This document shows positions 36,270-43,961 of a stretch of 64,000 nucleotides of DNA, one piece after another. The notes beneath the pieces are model-generated. The model did not search any database and was not told where the DNA came from. It worked only from the letters and a program-made list of their open reading frames with translations. The stretch is from NCBI RefSeq assembly GCF_006539145.1, contig NZ_BJML01000007.1, positions 1-64,000 of the forward strand. Reading direction: 5' to 3'. Numbering within the stretch: position 1 is the stretch's first letter; each line of letters starts with the position of its first letter. This stretch comes from Microbacterium testaceum. GTDB lineage: Bacteria; Actinomycetota; Actinomycetes; Actinomycetales; Microbacteriaceae. A program made the position numbers and the translations under genes.

Positions 36270-37553
36270 TCAGCGGGAGGCGGCGGCGTTGACGGCGTCG
36301 ACGATGCCCTGCGGGCTGCCCTTGCCGGCGAACAGGTCGACCACGGCGACGTTCAACGCGTTGCCGACGTTCTGCCCGTACAGCGTGTCGAGCCAGACCG
36401 AGACGTAGGGGGCGTCGGTGTACGCCTTCAGCGCCGACTGCAGGGCGGGGGTGGTGACGGCATCCGTCGCCTCGCTCGAGGCGGGGATGGTCTGGAAGGC
36501 CGCGGCGTACTTCTCCTGGTTCTCCTTGTTGACGAGGAAGTTCAGGAAGTCGGTGCACTGCGCCGGGGCGTTGACCCAGCAGGAGTAGCCGTCGACGCCA
36601 CCCATGATCGCGCCCTCTTCGCCCTTGCCCCCGGGAACCTCGGGGAAGGGGAACCAACCGAGGTCGGCGAGGGGCTTCTCGTCGGGCGTGAGCGAGGCGA
36701 TCACGCCGGGGTTCCAGGCGCCCATGAGTTCCATGGCGGCCTGGTGGTTGGCGAGAAGTCCCGCCGACGAACCGGCGCCCTGCTGGGCGGCCGTGGTGAG
36801 GAAGCCGTCATTGAAGGGCTGGGTCTTCAGGAACGACTCGAGGTTCTCGCCCGCTTGGAGCCAGCACGGGTCGTCGAAGCTGCGACTCTGTGCCGCGCTG
36901 TCCAGGACGTCCTTCGAGCAGGCGCGGAGCGCGAAGTTGTAGTACCAGTGAGCCGCGGGCCAGGCGTCCTTCGCGCCGACGGCGATCGGGGCGACGCCCG
37001 TGGCGCGGATCTTCGCGTCGGCGGCCTTGAGGTCGTCGATCGTGGCGGGGGCGGCGGTGACCCCGGCCGCGGTGAGGAGGTCCTGCGAGGTGAAGATTCC
37101 CGAGGGCAGAACGGCGACGGGCATGCCGTAGTTCTTCCCGTCGACCTCGAAGGCGCCGAGCGAGGTGCCGAGGGCGGTCTTGGCATCCGTTGAGATCTTG
37201 TCGGTGAGATCCATCGCCTGGCCGGCCGCGACGATGTCGGCGAGCTTGCCGCCTCCGCGGGCCATGAACAGGTCGGGGGCGTCGCCGGAGTTGAGGGCGG
37301 TCTGGAGCTTGCCGTCCATCTCTTCGTTCTGCACGGCCTGGATCTCGATCGTGACGCCGGGGTTGGCCGCCTCGAACGCTGCGGCCGTGTCTTCCCAGTA
37401 CTTCTTGCCGTCGCCGGTCGTGGAGTTGTGCCACAGCGTCAGAGTGACCGAACCGTCGGCGTTCTGCCCGCCGCCGCCCGCGGCGCAGCCGCCGAGCGCG
37501 AGTGTTCCGGCGACGGCGAGGGCCGCTCCGGCGAGGATCTTGCGCGTGTTCAT
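36270..37553 (-). CDS. Sugar ABC transporter substrate-binding lipoprotein (MalE type)
   Basis: A 427-residue type II extracellular solute-binding protein. The signal peptide ends LALGGCAAG with lipid-modified Cys23. VTLTLWHNSTTGDGKKYWEDTAAAFEAANPGV is the typical start of the mature domain in oligosaccharide-binding members. It is the first gene of the operon binding protein, permease, permease, GH3 glycosidase, and is divergent from a LacI regulator with a palindromic operator between them. An oligosaccharide ligand is inferred from the coupled cytoplasmic GH3. Confidence 0.92.
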   Translation of the reverse strand: MNTRKILAGAALAVAGTLALGGCAAGGGGQNADGSVTLTLWHNSTTGDGKKYWEDTAAAFEAANPGVTIEIQAVQNEEMDGKLQTALNSGDAPDLFMARGGGKLADIVAAGQAMDLTDKISTDAKTALGTSLGAFEVDGKNYGMPVAVLPSGIFTSQDLLTAAGVTAAPATIDDLKAADAKIRATGVAPIAVGAKDAWPAAHWYYNFALRACSKDVLDSAAQSRSFDDPCWLQAGENLESFLKTQPFNDGFLTTAAQQGAGSSAGLLANHQAAMELMGAWNPGVIASLTPDEKPLADLGWFPFPEVPGGKGEEGAIMGGVDGYSCWVNAPAQCTDFLNFLVNKENQEKYAAAFQTIPASSEATDAVTTPALQSALKAYTDAPYVSVWLDTLYGQNVGNALNVAVVDLFAGKGSPQGIVDAVNAAASR

Positions 37554-37688
37554 GTGATTCCCGTTTCTCTTCGTCGAGGTGCGCCGTGGGACGCGTCGGT
37601 GTTCGGCTGCTTCGCCGTTCGTGCGCTTCTCGGGGTCTGCTGCCCGCCGAGGTGTGAGCAGTGTCGCCCGGCGGTCGCGGAGTCGTCA

Positions 37689-37706
37689 AACGTTTTCGAA
37701 AATGTT
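37689..37706. promoter_or_regulatory. LacI-type operator between divergent genes
   Basis: AACGTTTTCGAAAATGTT is an 18-bp near-perfect palindrome with a central CG and one mismatched pair. It lies 22 bp before the LacI start and about 135 bp upstream of the binding-protein gene, so it suits autoregulation and control of the GH3 transport operon. Confidence 0.8.
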
Positions 37707-37728
37707 TTCCACGCTAGGGTCGGATGCC

Positions 37729-38730
37729 ATGACGAGGCGCGCGACCATCCACGACGTCGCCGCGGCGGCCGGAGTCTCGGTGGCCACGGTGTCGAAAGCG
37801 GTGAACGGTCGCTACGGGGTGTCGGCCGAGACCGTCGTGCGGGTGCTGGACGCCGTGAAGACCCTCGGATACGAGTCGAGCCTCGTCGCGAGCAGCATGC
37901 GCTCTCGCCGCACCGGCGTGATCGGCGTGCTCGTGGCCGACATCGAGCCCTTCTCCGCCGAGATCCTCAAGGGCGTCGGCGGAGCCCTCTCCGGCACCGG
38001 GTACGACCTGCTCGCCTACACCGGTGCGCGCCGCGACGGAGAGGGATGGGAGCGCCGCTCGCTGAGCCGCCTGAGCGGCACGCTGATCGACGCCGCCATC
38101 ATCGTCACGCCGACCGTCGTCACCGTCTCGGGGGAGGTGCCGATCGTCGCGATCGACCCACACACGGGTCGGGGAGACCTGCCCACCGTCGAGTCCGACA
38201 GCTACACCGGCGCGCAGCAGGCCGTGCATCACCTCGCGCAGCTCGGTCACCGGCGCATCGGCTTCATCGCGGGGCGGCCCGATCTGCGCTCGGCGGTCGC
38301 GCGGGCCTCCGGGTACCGTGCCGGGCTCGCGGCCGCGGGCCTGCCGTTCGACCCGGCGCTGGTCGGGGTCGGACGCTACGAACAGGACGTCGCGCGCGAA
38401 GCCGCCGAGGCCATGCTCTCGCTCGACGACCCGCCCACGGCGGTGTTCGCCGCGAACGACCTCTCGGCGCTGTCGATCATCGAGGTCGCCGTCGCGCGTG
38501 GGCTGCGCGTGCCCGACGACCTGTCGGTGGTCGGTTTCGACGACGTCCCCGAGGCCGCTCGCGCGCAGCCCGCCCTGACCACGGTCCGCCAGCCGATGAA
38601 GCGTCTCGGCGCCGAGGCCGTGCGGATGGTGCTGGCGCTCCTCGCGGGGGAGACCCTGCCCGAGACGCACATCGAACTCGCCACGCGCCTCGTGGCGCGG
38701 GGGACGACCGCGCCGCCGCGCTCGCGCTGA
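37729..38730 (+). CDS. LacI family regulator of the GH3 transport operon
   Basis: A 333-residue LacI-type repressor. TIHDVAAAAGVSVATVSKAVNGRYGVSAETVVRVLDAV is the DNA-binding and hinge region, and the sensor domain ends with VVGFDDVPEAARAQPALTTVRQP. The start is ATG at 37729; earlier in-frame codons belong to the operator region. It is divergent from the transporter operon, so sugar-responsive repression of that operon is the likely role. Its 3' end seeds a 16-bp tandem repeat. Confidence 0.9.
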   Translation: MTRRATIHDVAAAAGVSVATVSKAVNGRYGVSAETVVRVLDAVKTLGYESSLVASSMRSRRTGVIGVLVADIEPFSAEILKGVGGALSGTGYDLLAYTGARRDGEGWERRSLSRLSGTLIDAAIIVTPTVVTVSGEVPIVAIDPHTGRGDLPTVESDSYTGAQQAVHHLAQLGHRRIGFIAGRPDLRSAVARASGYRAGLAAAGLPFDPALVGVGRYEQDVAREAAEAMLSLDDPPTAVFAANDLSALSIIEVAVARGLRVPDDLSVVGFDDVPEAARAQPALTTVRQPMKRLGAEAVRMVLALLAGETLPETHIELATRLVARGTTAPPRSR

Positions 38731-38731
38731 G

Positions 38732-38821
38732 CTGCGCTCGCGCTGAGCTGCGCTCGCGCTGAGCCGCGCCGCCGGTGAGCCGCGCCGCCGGTGAGCCGCG
38801 CCGCCGGTGAGCCGCGCCGCG
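38732..38821. repeat. 16-bp tandem repeat, 5.6 units, each containing TGA
   Basis: Units CTGCGCTCGCGCTGAG (two) and CCGCGCCGCCGGTGAG (three plus a partial) follow the LacI stop codon directly. The last bases of the gene, CGCTCGCGCTGAG, match the first unit. As 16 is not a multiple of three, the copies place stops in all three frames. Confidence 0.93.
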
Positions 38822-38870
38822 AGACGTGATCGGGTGTCTCGACCGCGGTCATCGCCCCGATCGGCCCGGT

Positions 38871-38925
38871 GAGTGTCCAAGAAACCCGGACGCCCCGAGA
38901 AAACGTCCGGGTGTTCTGGACACTC
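38871..38925. repeat. 55-bp palindromic repeat, copy 2
   Basis: Arms GAGTGTCCAAGAAACCCGGA... and ...CCGGGTGTTCTGGACACTC around a CCCCGAGAAAA loop; nearly complementary over 22 bp. It has the same length and loop position as the copies at 8160 and 43163. It lies between the LacI gene and the MarR gene. Confidence 0.95.
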
Positions 38926-39011
38926 GACGCGCTCCACCCCGGGAGTATGTGAAAACGCCCACCCCGCCCGTCGCGCACCGCACCACCCCGCGGCTCGGGT
39001 ACCGTCGGAGG

Positions 39012-39518
39012 GTGCCCACTGCCAGCAGTAAAGACGACGAGGTCGACCTCCTCATCGACGCGTGGTCGCAGTTGCTTCCCGACGTCGATCTGACGCCCCT
39101 CGACGTGATGTCGCGCCTGCGCCGCGCAGCGTTTCATCTGTCGAAGCTCCGGGCCAAGGCCTTCGCCAGCGCCGAGATCGCCGTCTGGGAGTTCGACGTG
39201 CTCGCCGTCCTCCGCCGCGCCGGCACCGAGCTCAGCGCCACGCGCCTGATCACCGCGACGATGATCGGCAGCGCCGCCATGACCAACCGGCTCGACAAGC
39301 TCGCCGAGCGCGGACTCGTCAACCGCCGCCCCAACCCCTCCGACGGCCGGGCGATCCTCGTCGCGATCACCCCCGAGGGCATCGAGCGCGTGGATGCCGC
39401 GATGACCGAACTCGTGCGCCTCGAGGCCGAGGCTCTGCGCGAGGTCAGCCGTCAGGATCAGGCCCTGCTCGCGAGCGCGCTGCGTGTGCTGGCTGCGGGC
39501 GAGACGCACGAGGCGTGA
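39012..39518 (+). CDS. MarR family transcriptional regulator
   Basis: A 168-residue winged helix-turn-helix regulator. The recognition region reads SATRLITATMIGSAAMTNRLDKLAERGLVNRRPNPSDGRAILVAITPEG, with the wing arginine-rich as usual. The GTG at 39012 is taken as the start; GGAGG abuts it, so a GTG at 38949 with GGGAG at better spacing is an alternative that adds 21 residues. Its stop overlaps the start of the homocysteine methyltransferase gene (GTGA), so the two are co-translated, an unusual pairing. Confidence 0.83.
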   Translation: MPTASSKDDEVDLLIDAWSQLLPDVDLTPLDVMSRLRRAAFHLSKLRAKAFASAEIAVWEFDVLAVLRRAGTELSATRLITATMIGSAAMTNRLDKLAERGLVNRRPNPSDGRAILVAITPEGIERVDAAMTELVRLEAEALREVSRQDQALLASALRVLAAGETHEA

Positions 39519-40369
39519 TCGACCTCGCCACCGCTCTCGCGCAGCGCCCCGTCGTCCTCGACGGTGGCCTGGGCACTCTCCTCGAAGCGCGCGGCAACGA
39601 CGTGACTTCTGCACTGTGGTCGGCACGAGTGCTGCGCGACGAGCCCGACGAGGTACGCGCTGCCCATGCCGAGTTCGCCGCCGCGGGGGCCGAGGTCGTG
39701 ATCACCGCCTCCTACCAGCTGGGTTACGGCGGAGCGATCCCGGATGCCGAGGTCGAAGCGCTCCTACGCCGCTCGGTGTCTGTTGCTCGTGAGGCCGCCG
39801 ACGTGGTGGTCGCGGCATCCGTCGGCCCGGTGGGAGCCCTGCGCGCCGACGGCAGTGAATACACCGGTGCCTACGGACTGACCCTCGATGAGCTGCGCGA
39901 GGCCCACCGCCGACGCCTGCACGTGGTGGCCGAGTCGGGCGCCGACGTTCTCGCGGTCGAGACGATTCCCTCCCTTCTCGAGGTGGAAGCCCTCGCCCTC
40001 GAACTCGACGGCCTCGGTGTCCCCGCCTTCGTCAGCGTCTCCGCCGACAGCACGGGTTTCGCGCCCGGCGGTTCGCGGGCCGAAGCCCTGCGCGTCGCGG
40101 CATCCGTCTCGAGCGTGCTCGCCGTCGGCGTCAACTGCTGCGCGCCCGGCTCCGTGCTCTCGGCGCTCGGCGAAGCTCCCGGCATCCCTCTCCTCGCTTA
40201 TCCGAACACCGGTGAGCGGTGGGATGCCGCGACGCGAACGTGGCATGGGGGCGCGGCGGCGTTGGCCGACGATGCTCCCTCGTGGGTCGCTGCCGGTGCG
40301 CGCCTGGTAGGCGGCTGCTGCCGCTCGACGCCCGCCGACGTCGCGGCGATCGCGGCCGCGGTGGGCTGA
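39515..40369 (+). CDS. mmuM: Homocysteine S-methyltransferase
   Basis: A 284-residue homocysteine methyltransferase. It starts VVLDGGLGTLLEARG. Zinc-binding cysteines lie in GVNCCAPGS and in LVGGCCRSTPADVAAI. It transfers a methyl group from S-methylmethionine, or S-adenosylmethionine, to homocysteine to form methionine, without cobalamin. No methylmethionine permease (mmuP) is adjacent, though an amino-acid permease gene lies at 59439. The GTG start overlaps the MarR gene stop. Confidence 0.9.
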   Translation: MIDLATALAQRPVVLDGGLGTLLEARGNDVTSALWSARVLRDEPDEVRAAHAEFAAAGAEVVITASYQLGYGGAIPDAEVEALLRRSVSVAREAADVVVAASVGPVGALRADGSEYTGAYGLTLDELREAHRRRLHVVAESGADVLAVETIPSLLEVEALALELDGLGVPAFVSVSADSTGFAPGGSRAEALRVAASVSSVLAVGVNCCAPGSVLSALGEAPGIPLLAYPNTGERWDAATRTWHGGAAALADDAPSWVAAGARLVGGCCRSTPADVAAIAAAVG

Positions 40370-40406
40370 GCCGCCACCCCGGCACGGCGGCCAGCGATCG
40401 CGACGC

Positions 40407-41315
40407 TCAGATCGTGATGCGCAATCGCCGCCGGGGCGTCGCGTCGGTGATCAACTCGACCTCCTCGGGGCGCCAGCCGTAGCCGGTGGCCAGGCGTTCG
40501 CGCAGCGCCGTTGCCGCCGACGGCAGCGAGGTCTCGACACCGCGCGGTCCGTCGATGGCCGCGGGGTCCAGATCGCGCGCGGCCAGACGCAGATCGAGCA
40601 GGAGAACGCGCACGCGCTCGCGGCCGAGGGCGGCGGTGGCGAGATTCCAGTCGCCGATCGAGATCGACGCCCCGCGCCGGCGTCCCCCGGTGGCACCGCT
40701 CGCGGAGGGCAGACCGACCATCATGATCGAGACACCCGTCGACAGCATCGCCGCGATGCCGGCCACGGTGACGCCGGGGGGAGAGAACGCGGGGCCCAGG
40801 GAGTCGCCCGTGACGGAGAGAACCCCGCGCACAGCCGAGTACAGACCGTAGGAGCCCATCGTGGCGGCGAGCACGAAGCGGGATCGGCGGGGGAGAGCCG
40901 GCGCCCGCAACGCCAGCACCGCGCAGAGGCCGCAGGCCGCTGTGAGCGTGAACGCCTTGATCGTCGGAGCCGCGGCGGGGACGAGGGCGAAGCTCAGGGC
41001 GGCGCCGGCCGCGACCGTCGCCGCTATCGGCAGGGATCGAGCGAGGGGGCGACCGGGCGCGACGACGAGAGCGGCGCACAGCAACGCGGGGGCGAGGACC
41101 ATCGCGGCGTCGGCCGCCACGCGACTGAGGTCTCCGGCGCCGCTCGAGGCCATGATGTCCAGCACACCCGCGCCAACCGAGACCGCTCCCGAGAGGGCCC
41201 CGACGCGCAGGAACACCCCCAGAGGACCCGTGGAGCCGATGCGCGGGAGGATCACCCACACCACGCCGATCGCCAGCCCGACGCACATCACGGCCACACC
41301 GATCGACAGCACCAT
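40407..41315 (-). CDS. Hypothetical membrane protein with cytoplasmic C-terminal domain
   Basis: A 302-residue protein. The first two thirds form about seven hydrophobic helices (VAVMCVGLAIGVVWVI, VSVGAGVLDIMA, LAPALLCAALVVAP and onward). The last 85 residues are soluble (SISIGDWNLATAALGRERVRVLLLDLRLAARDLDPAAI...LRITI). The layout resembles sensor proteins with a small output domain, but I do not recognise the domain; it lacks a GGDEF motif. It stands alone, convergent with mmuM and tail-to-head with the Lrp gene. Confidence 0.7.
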   Translation of the reverse strand: MVLSIGVAVMCVGLAIGVVWVILPRIGSTGPLGVFLRVGALSGAVSVGAGVLDIMASSGAGDLSRVAADAAMVLAPALLCAALVVAPGRPLARSLPIAATVAAGAALSFALVPAAAPTIKAFTLTAACGLCAVLALRAPALPRRSRFVLAATMGSYGLYSAVRGVLSVTGDSLGPAFSPPGVTVAGIAAMLSTGVSIMMVGLPSASGATGGRRRGASISIGDWNLATAALGRERVRVLLLDLRLAARDLDPAAIDGPRGVETSLPSAATALRERLATGYGWRPEEVELITDATPRRRLRITI

Positions 41316-41409
41316 GGAACCCCCTCCGGGGTCTCATCATGGCGGCGTGGTGGGGTGCACCGTCCGTCTTGACGCCGGTTGCGCGAGAAGCTATCGACGC
41401 GGGCGGGGT

Positions 41410-41883
41410 TCAGTCGAAATCGGCCGCCAGCGCGTTGCGGTGGTACTCGAAGATGATGCTCGTGCGGGTGGAGGCCACGCTGTGCCGGGCGGACAGATGG
41501 TCGACGACGAAGCGCCGTACCGCCGAAGAATCGTCGACCGCGATGTGTACGAGGAAGTCGTCGGCCCCGCCCAGGAAGAACAACTGGATCACGTCCGGGT
41601 GGCGGCGGATCTCGTGCGCGAACGCGCGGATGCTCTCGTGGCGCTGCCCCGGTCGCAGAGTCACGCCGACGATCGCCTGCAGGCCCCGGCCGAGACGACT
41701 CTGGTCGACGGCGGCGTGGAAACCCGAAATGAGACCACGATCGGTGAGGCCTCGCAGGCGGGCATGGGCAGTGGATGCCGCGACCCCGAGCGCGTCGGCG
41801 AGGGCGGCGTTCGTCATCCGGGCGTCGGCGGACAGCAGCTCGATGATCCGTGCGTCGAGCGGGTGGAGGTCGTCTTCGGTCAT
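41410..41883 (-). CDS. Lrp/AsnC family regulator
   Basis: A 157-residue regulator with an N-terminal helix-turn-helix (LDARIIELLSADARMTNAALADALGVAASTAHARLRGLTDRGLI) and a C-terminal RAM ligand domain (VGVTLRPGQRHESI ... HPDVIQLFFLGGADDFLVHIAVDD). It is divergent from the alanine dehydrogenase gene 156 bp away. By analogy with AldR of mycobacteria it should activate that gene in response to alanine; this is inferred from arrangement. Confidence 0.92.
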   Translation of the reverse strand: MTEDDLHPLDARIIELLSADARMTNAALADALGVAASTAHARLRGLTDRGLISGFHAAVDQSRLGRGLQAIVGVTLRPGQRHESIRAFAHEIRRHPDVIQLFFLGGADDFLVHIAVDDSSAVRRFVVDHLSARHSVASTRTSIIFEYHRNALAADFD

Positions 41884-42038
41884 CGCAGATCCTTCGCATC
41901 CGAGGGCCGGTTGGGCCCCCGTTATACGACGATATCTGCTCTCCTGACGGGATAGCCGAAGTATCTACGGGGAAACACCACGGAAACACCTTTTCCTGCG
42001 ATTCTCTCCGCATCGCTCATCCGCTCGAGGAGAACCCC

Positions 42039-43124
42039 ATGCGCGTCTCTGTGCCGTCCGAGATCAAGAACAACGAGAACCGCGTCGCGATGACGCCCGC
42101 GGGGGTCGATGCGCTCGTCCACCGCGGCCACGACGTGCTCGTGCAGGCGGGCGCGGGCGAGGGCAGCGGCTTCTCCGACGAGCAGTACCGCGCAGCCGGT
42201 GCCGAGATCATCGCCACCGCAGAAGAGACCTGGGCGCGCGCCGAGCTCCTGGTCAAGGTCAAGGAGCCGATCTCGCCCGAATACGGCTTCCTGCGCGAAG
42301 ACCTCACTCTCTTCACCTACCTCCACCTCGCCGCCGATCGGCCCCTGACCGACGCGCTCGTGGCCGCGGGAACCACGGCCGTCGCCTACGAGACCGTGCA
42401 GACCGCCGATCGCGCCCTGCCGTTGCTGGCGCCGATGAGCGAGGTCGCCGGACGCCTGTCGATCATCGAGGGCGCCCACCACCTGTTGCGCGCCTCGGGC
42501 GGACGCGGGCTTCTCCCCGGTGGCGTTCCCGGTACCCCTCGTGCGAAGGTCGTCGTCATCGGCGGCGGCGTCGCGGGAGAGCACGCCGCGGCCAACGCCC
42601 TGGGTCTCGGGGCCCGTGTGACGGTCGTCGACATCTCCCTGCCCAAGCTCCGCCAGCTCGAGGAGCGCTTCGGCGGCGCGATCGAGACGCGCGCCTCGAC
42701 CCGCCTCGAGATCGCCGAGCAGCTCGCCGACGCCGACCTCGTCATCGGATCGGTGCTCATTCCGGGGGCCGCTGCCCCCAAGCTCGTCACCGATGACATG
42801 GTCGCGGCGATGAAGCCCGGCTCGGTGCTCGTCGACATCGCGATCGACCAGGGCGGCTGCTTCGAGGGCTCGCGTCCCACGACCCACGACGACCCCACGT
42901 TCCGCGTGCACGAGTCGCTGTACTACTGCGTCGCGAACATGCCCGGCGCGGTGCCGCACACCTCGACCCGAGCCCTCTCGAACGCCACCCTGCCCTACAT
43001 CACGCGCATCGCCGACCAGGGATGGGAGGCCGCGGCATCCGCCGATCCCGCCCTGGCCAAGGGCCTGAACGTGCGCGCCGGTGTCGTGGTGAACGAGGGC
43101 GTCCGCGCCGCGTTCTCCCTGTAG
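42039..43124 (+). CDS. ald: Alanine dehydrogenase
   Basis: A 361-residue NAD-dependent enzyme that interconverts L-alanine with pyruvate and ammonia. Arg15, Lys75, His96 and Asp270 fall at the same numbers as the active-site residues of the Mycobacterium tuberculosis enzyme. The Rossmann motif is [13 protein letters not shown] (172-184). The ATG at 42039 has a CGAGGAGA ribosome site. It is under the probable control of the divergent Lrp regulator. Confidence 0.96.
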   Translation: MRVSVPSEIKNNENRVAMTPAGVDALVHRGHDVLVQAGAGEGSGFSDEQYRAAGAEIIATAEETWARAELLVKVKEPISPEYGFLREDLTLFTYLHLAADRPLTDALVAAGTTAVAYETVQTADRALPLLAPMSEVAGRLSIIEGAHHLLRASGGRGLLPGGVPGTPRAKVVVIGGGVAGEHAAANALGLGARVTVVDISLPKLRQLEERFGGAIETRASTRLEIAEQLADADLVIGSVLIPGAAAPKLVTDDMVAAMKPGSVLVDIAIDQGGCFEGSRPTTHDDPTFRVHESLYYCVANMPGAVPHTSTRALSNATLPYITRIADQGWEAAASADPALAKGLNVRAGVVVNEGVRAAFSL

Positions 43125-43162
43125 CCGCGGCCACGTCGCTGCCGCGGGCTCGCCCCTCGCGT

Positions 43163-43217
43163 GAGCGTCCAAAACACCCGGACGCTTTTCGGAAACGTCC
43201 GGGTGTTTTGGACACTC
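43163..43217. repeat. 55-bp palindromic repeat, copy 3
   Basis: Arms GAGCGTCCAAAACACCCGGACG and its near-complement CGTCCGGGTGTTTTGGACACTC around an 11-base loop; the best matched of the three copies. It lies between ald and the convergent response-regulator gene, so it could work as a bidirectional terminator here. Confidence 0.96.
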
Positions 43218-43277
43218 AAAGGGCAGTACGACGCCCGGGGTGAGCGGTGAGCAGCACGCAGCCTCGGCGGCCGGGCT

Positions 43278-43961
43278 CTACGCGCGCACCCAGGCGTAGG
43301 TGATCTCGGGGCGGCCCGGGCCGCCGTAGCGGGGGACGCGGCGCACGCGGCCCACGTCGGCGAGGTGCTCGAGATAGCGGCGGGCGGTCACGCGCGACAT
43401 CCCCTCGCTCTCGCCGACCTCGGTCGACGACACGGCTCCTGCGGCGGTGCGCACGTGCTCGGCGACGGCCTGCAGCGTCTCATCGCTGAGACCCTTCGGA
43501 AGGGCGGGCGCCGTCACCGCGCGCAGCGACCCGAGCAGAGCGTCGACCTCGGACTGGGTGGCCTCGCCCGCAGCGCGGTCCAGCCCCTCCACATAGGAGC
43601 GGTAGGCCTCGAGACGCTCGCGGAACGCCGCGAACGCGAACGGCTTGATCAGATACTGCACGACCCCGATCGACACGGCCGCTCGTACCGTCGCGGCATC
43701 GCGCACCGCGGTCACGGCGATGATGTCCACGCGCGATCCCGTCGCACGCAGGCGCCGCGCCACGTCGAGTCCGGACCCGTCGGGCATGGTCATGTCGAGC
43801 AGGACGAGGTCGATCTCGCGATCCGGGTCGGCCAGGGCCGTGACCGCCGCGCGGGCACCGGAGGCGAGGCCGGCGACCTCGAACCCCGGCACGCGCTCGA
43901 CGTAGGCGCGGTGCAGCTCGAGGGCGAGGGCGTCGTCGTCGACGACCAGCACGCGGATCAC
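43278..43961 (-). CDS. Two-component response regulator, DcuR/CitB family
   Basis: A 227-residue regulator. The receiver domain starts VLVVDDDALALELH, with phospho-acceptor Asp56 in DLVLLDMTMPDGSG and the conserved Lys in LIKPFAF. The C-terminal helix-turn-helix (VSSTEVGESEGMSRVTARRYLEHL) is of the CitB type. The GTG start overlaps the stop of the sensor kinase gene (GTGA). With that kinase it probably controls the adjacent dicarboxylate symporter gene. Confidence 0.93.
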   Translation of the reverse strand: MIRVLVVDDDALALELHRAYVERVPGFEVAGLASGARAAVTALADPDREIDLVLLDMTMPDGSGLDVARRLRATGSRVDIIAVTAVRDAATVRAAVSIGVVQYLIKPFAFAAFRERLEAYRSYVEGLDRAAGEATQSEVDALLGSLRAVTAPALPKGLSDETLQAVAEHVRTAAGAVSSTEVGESEGMSRVTARRYLEHLADVGRVRRVPRYGGPGRPEITYAWVRA

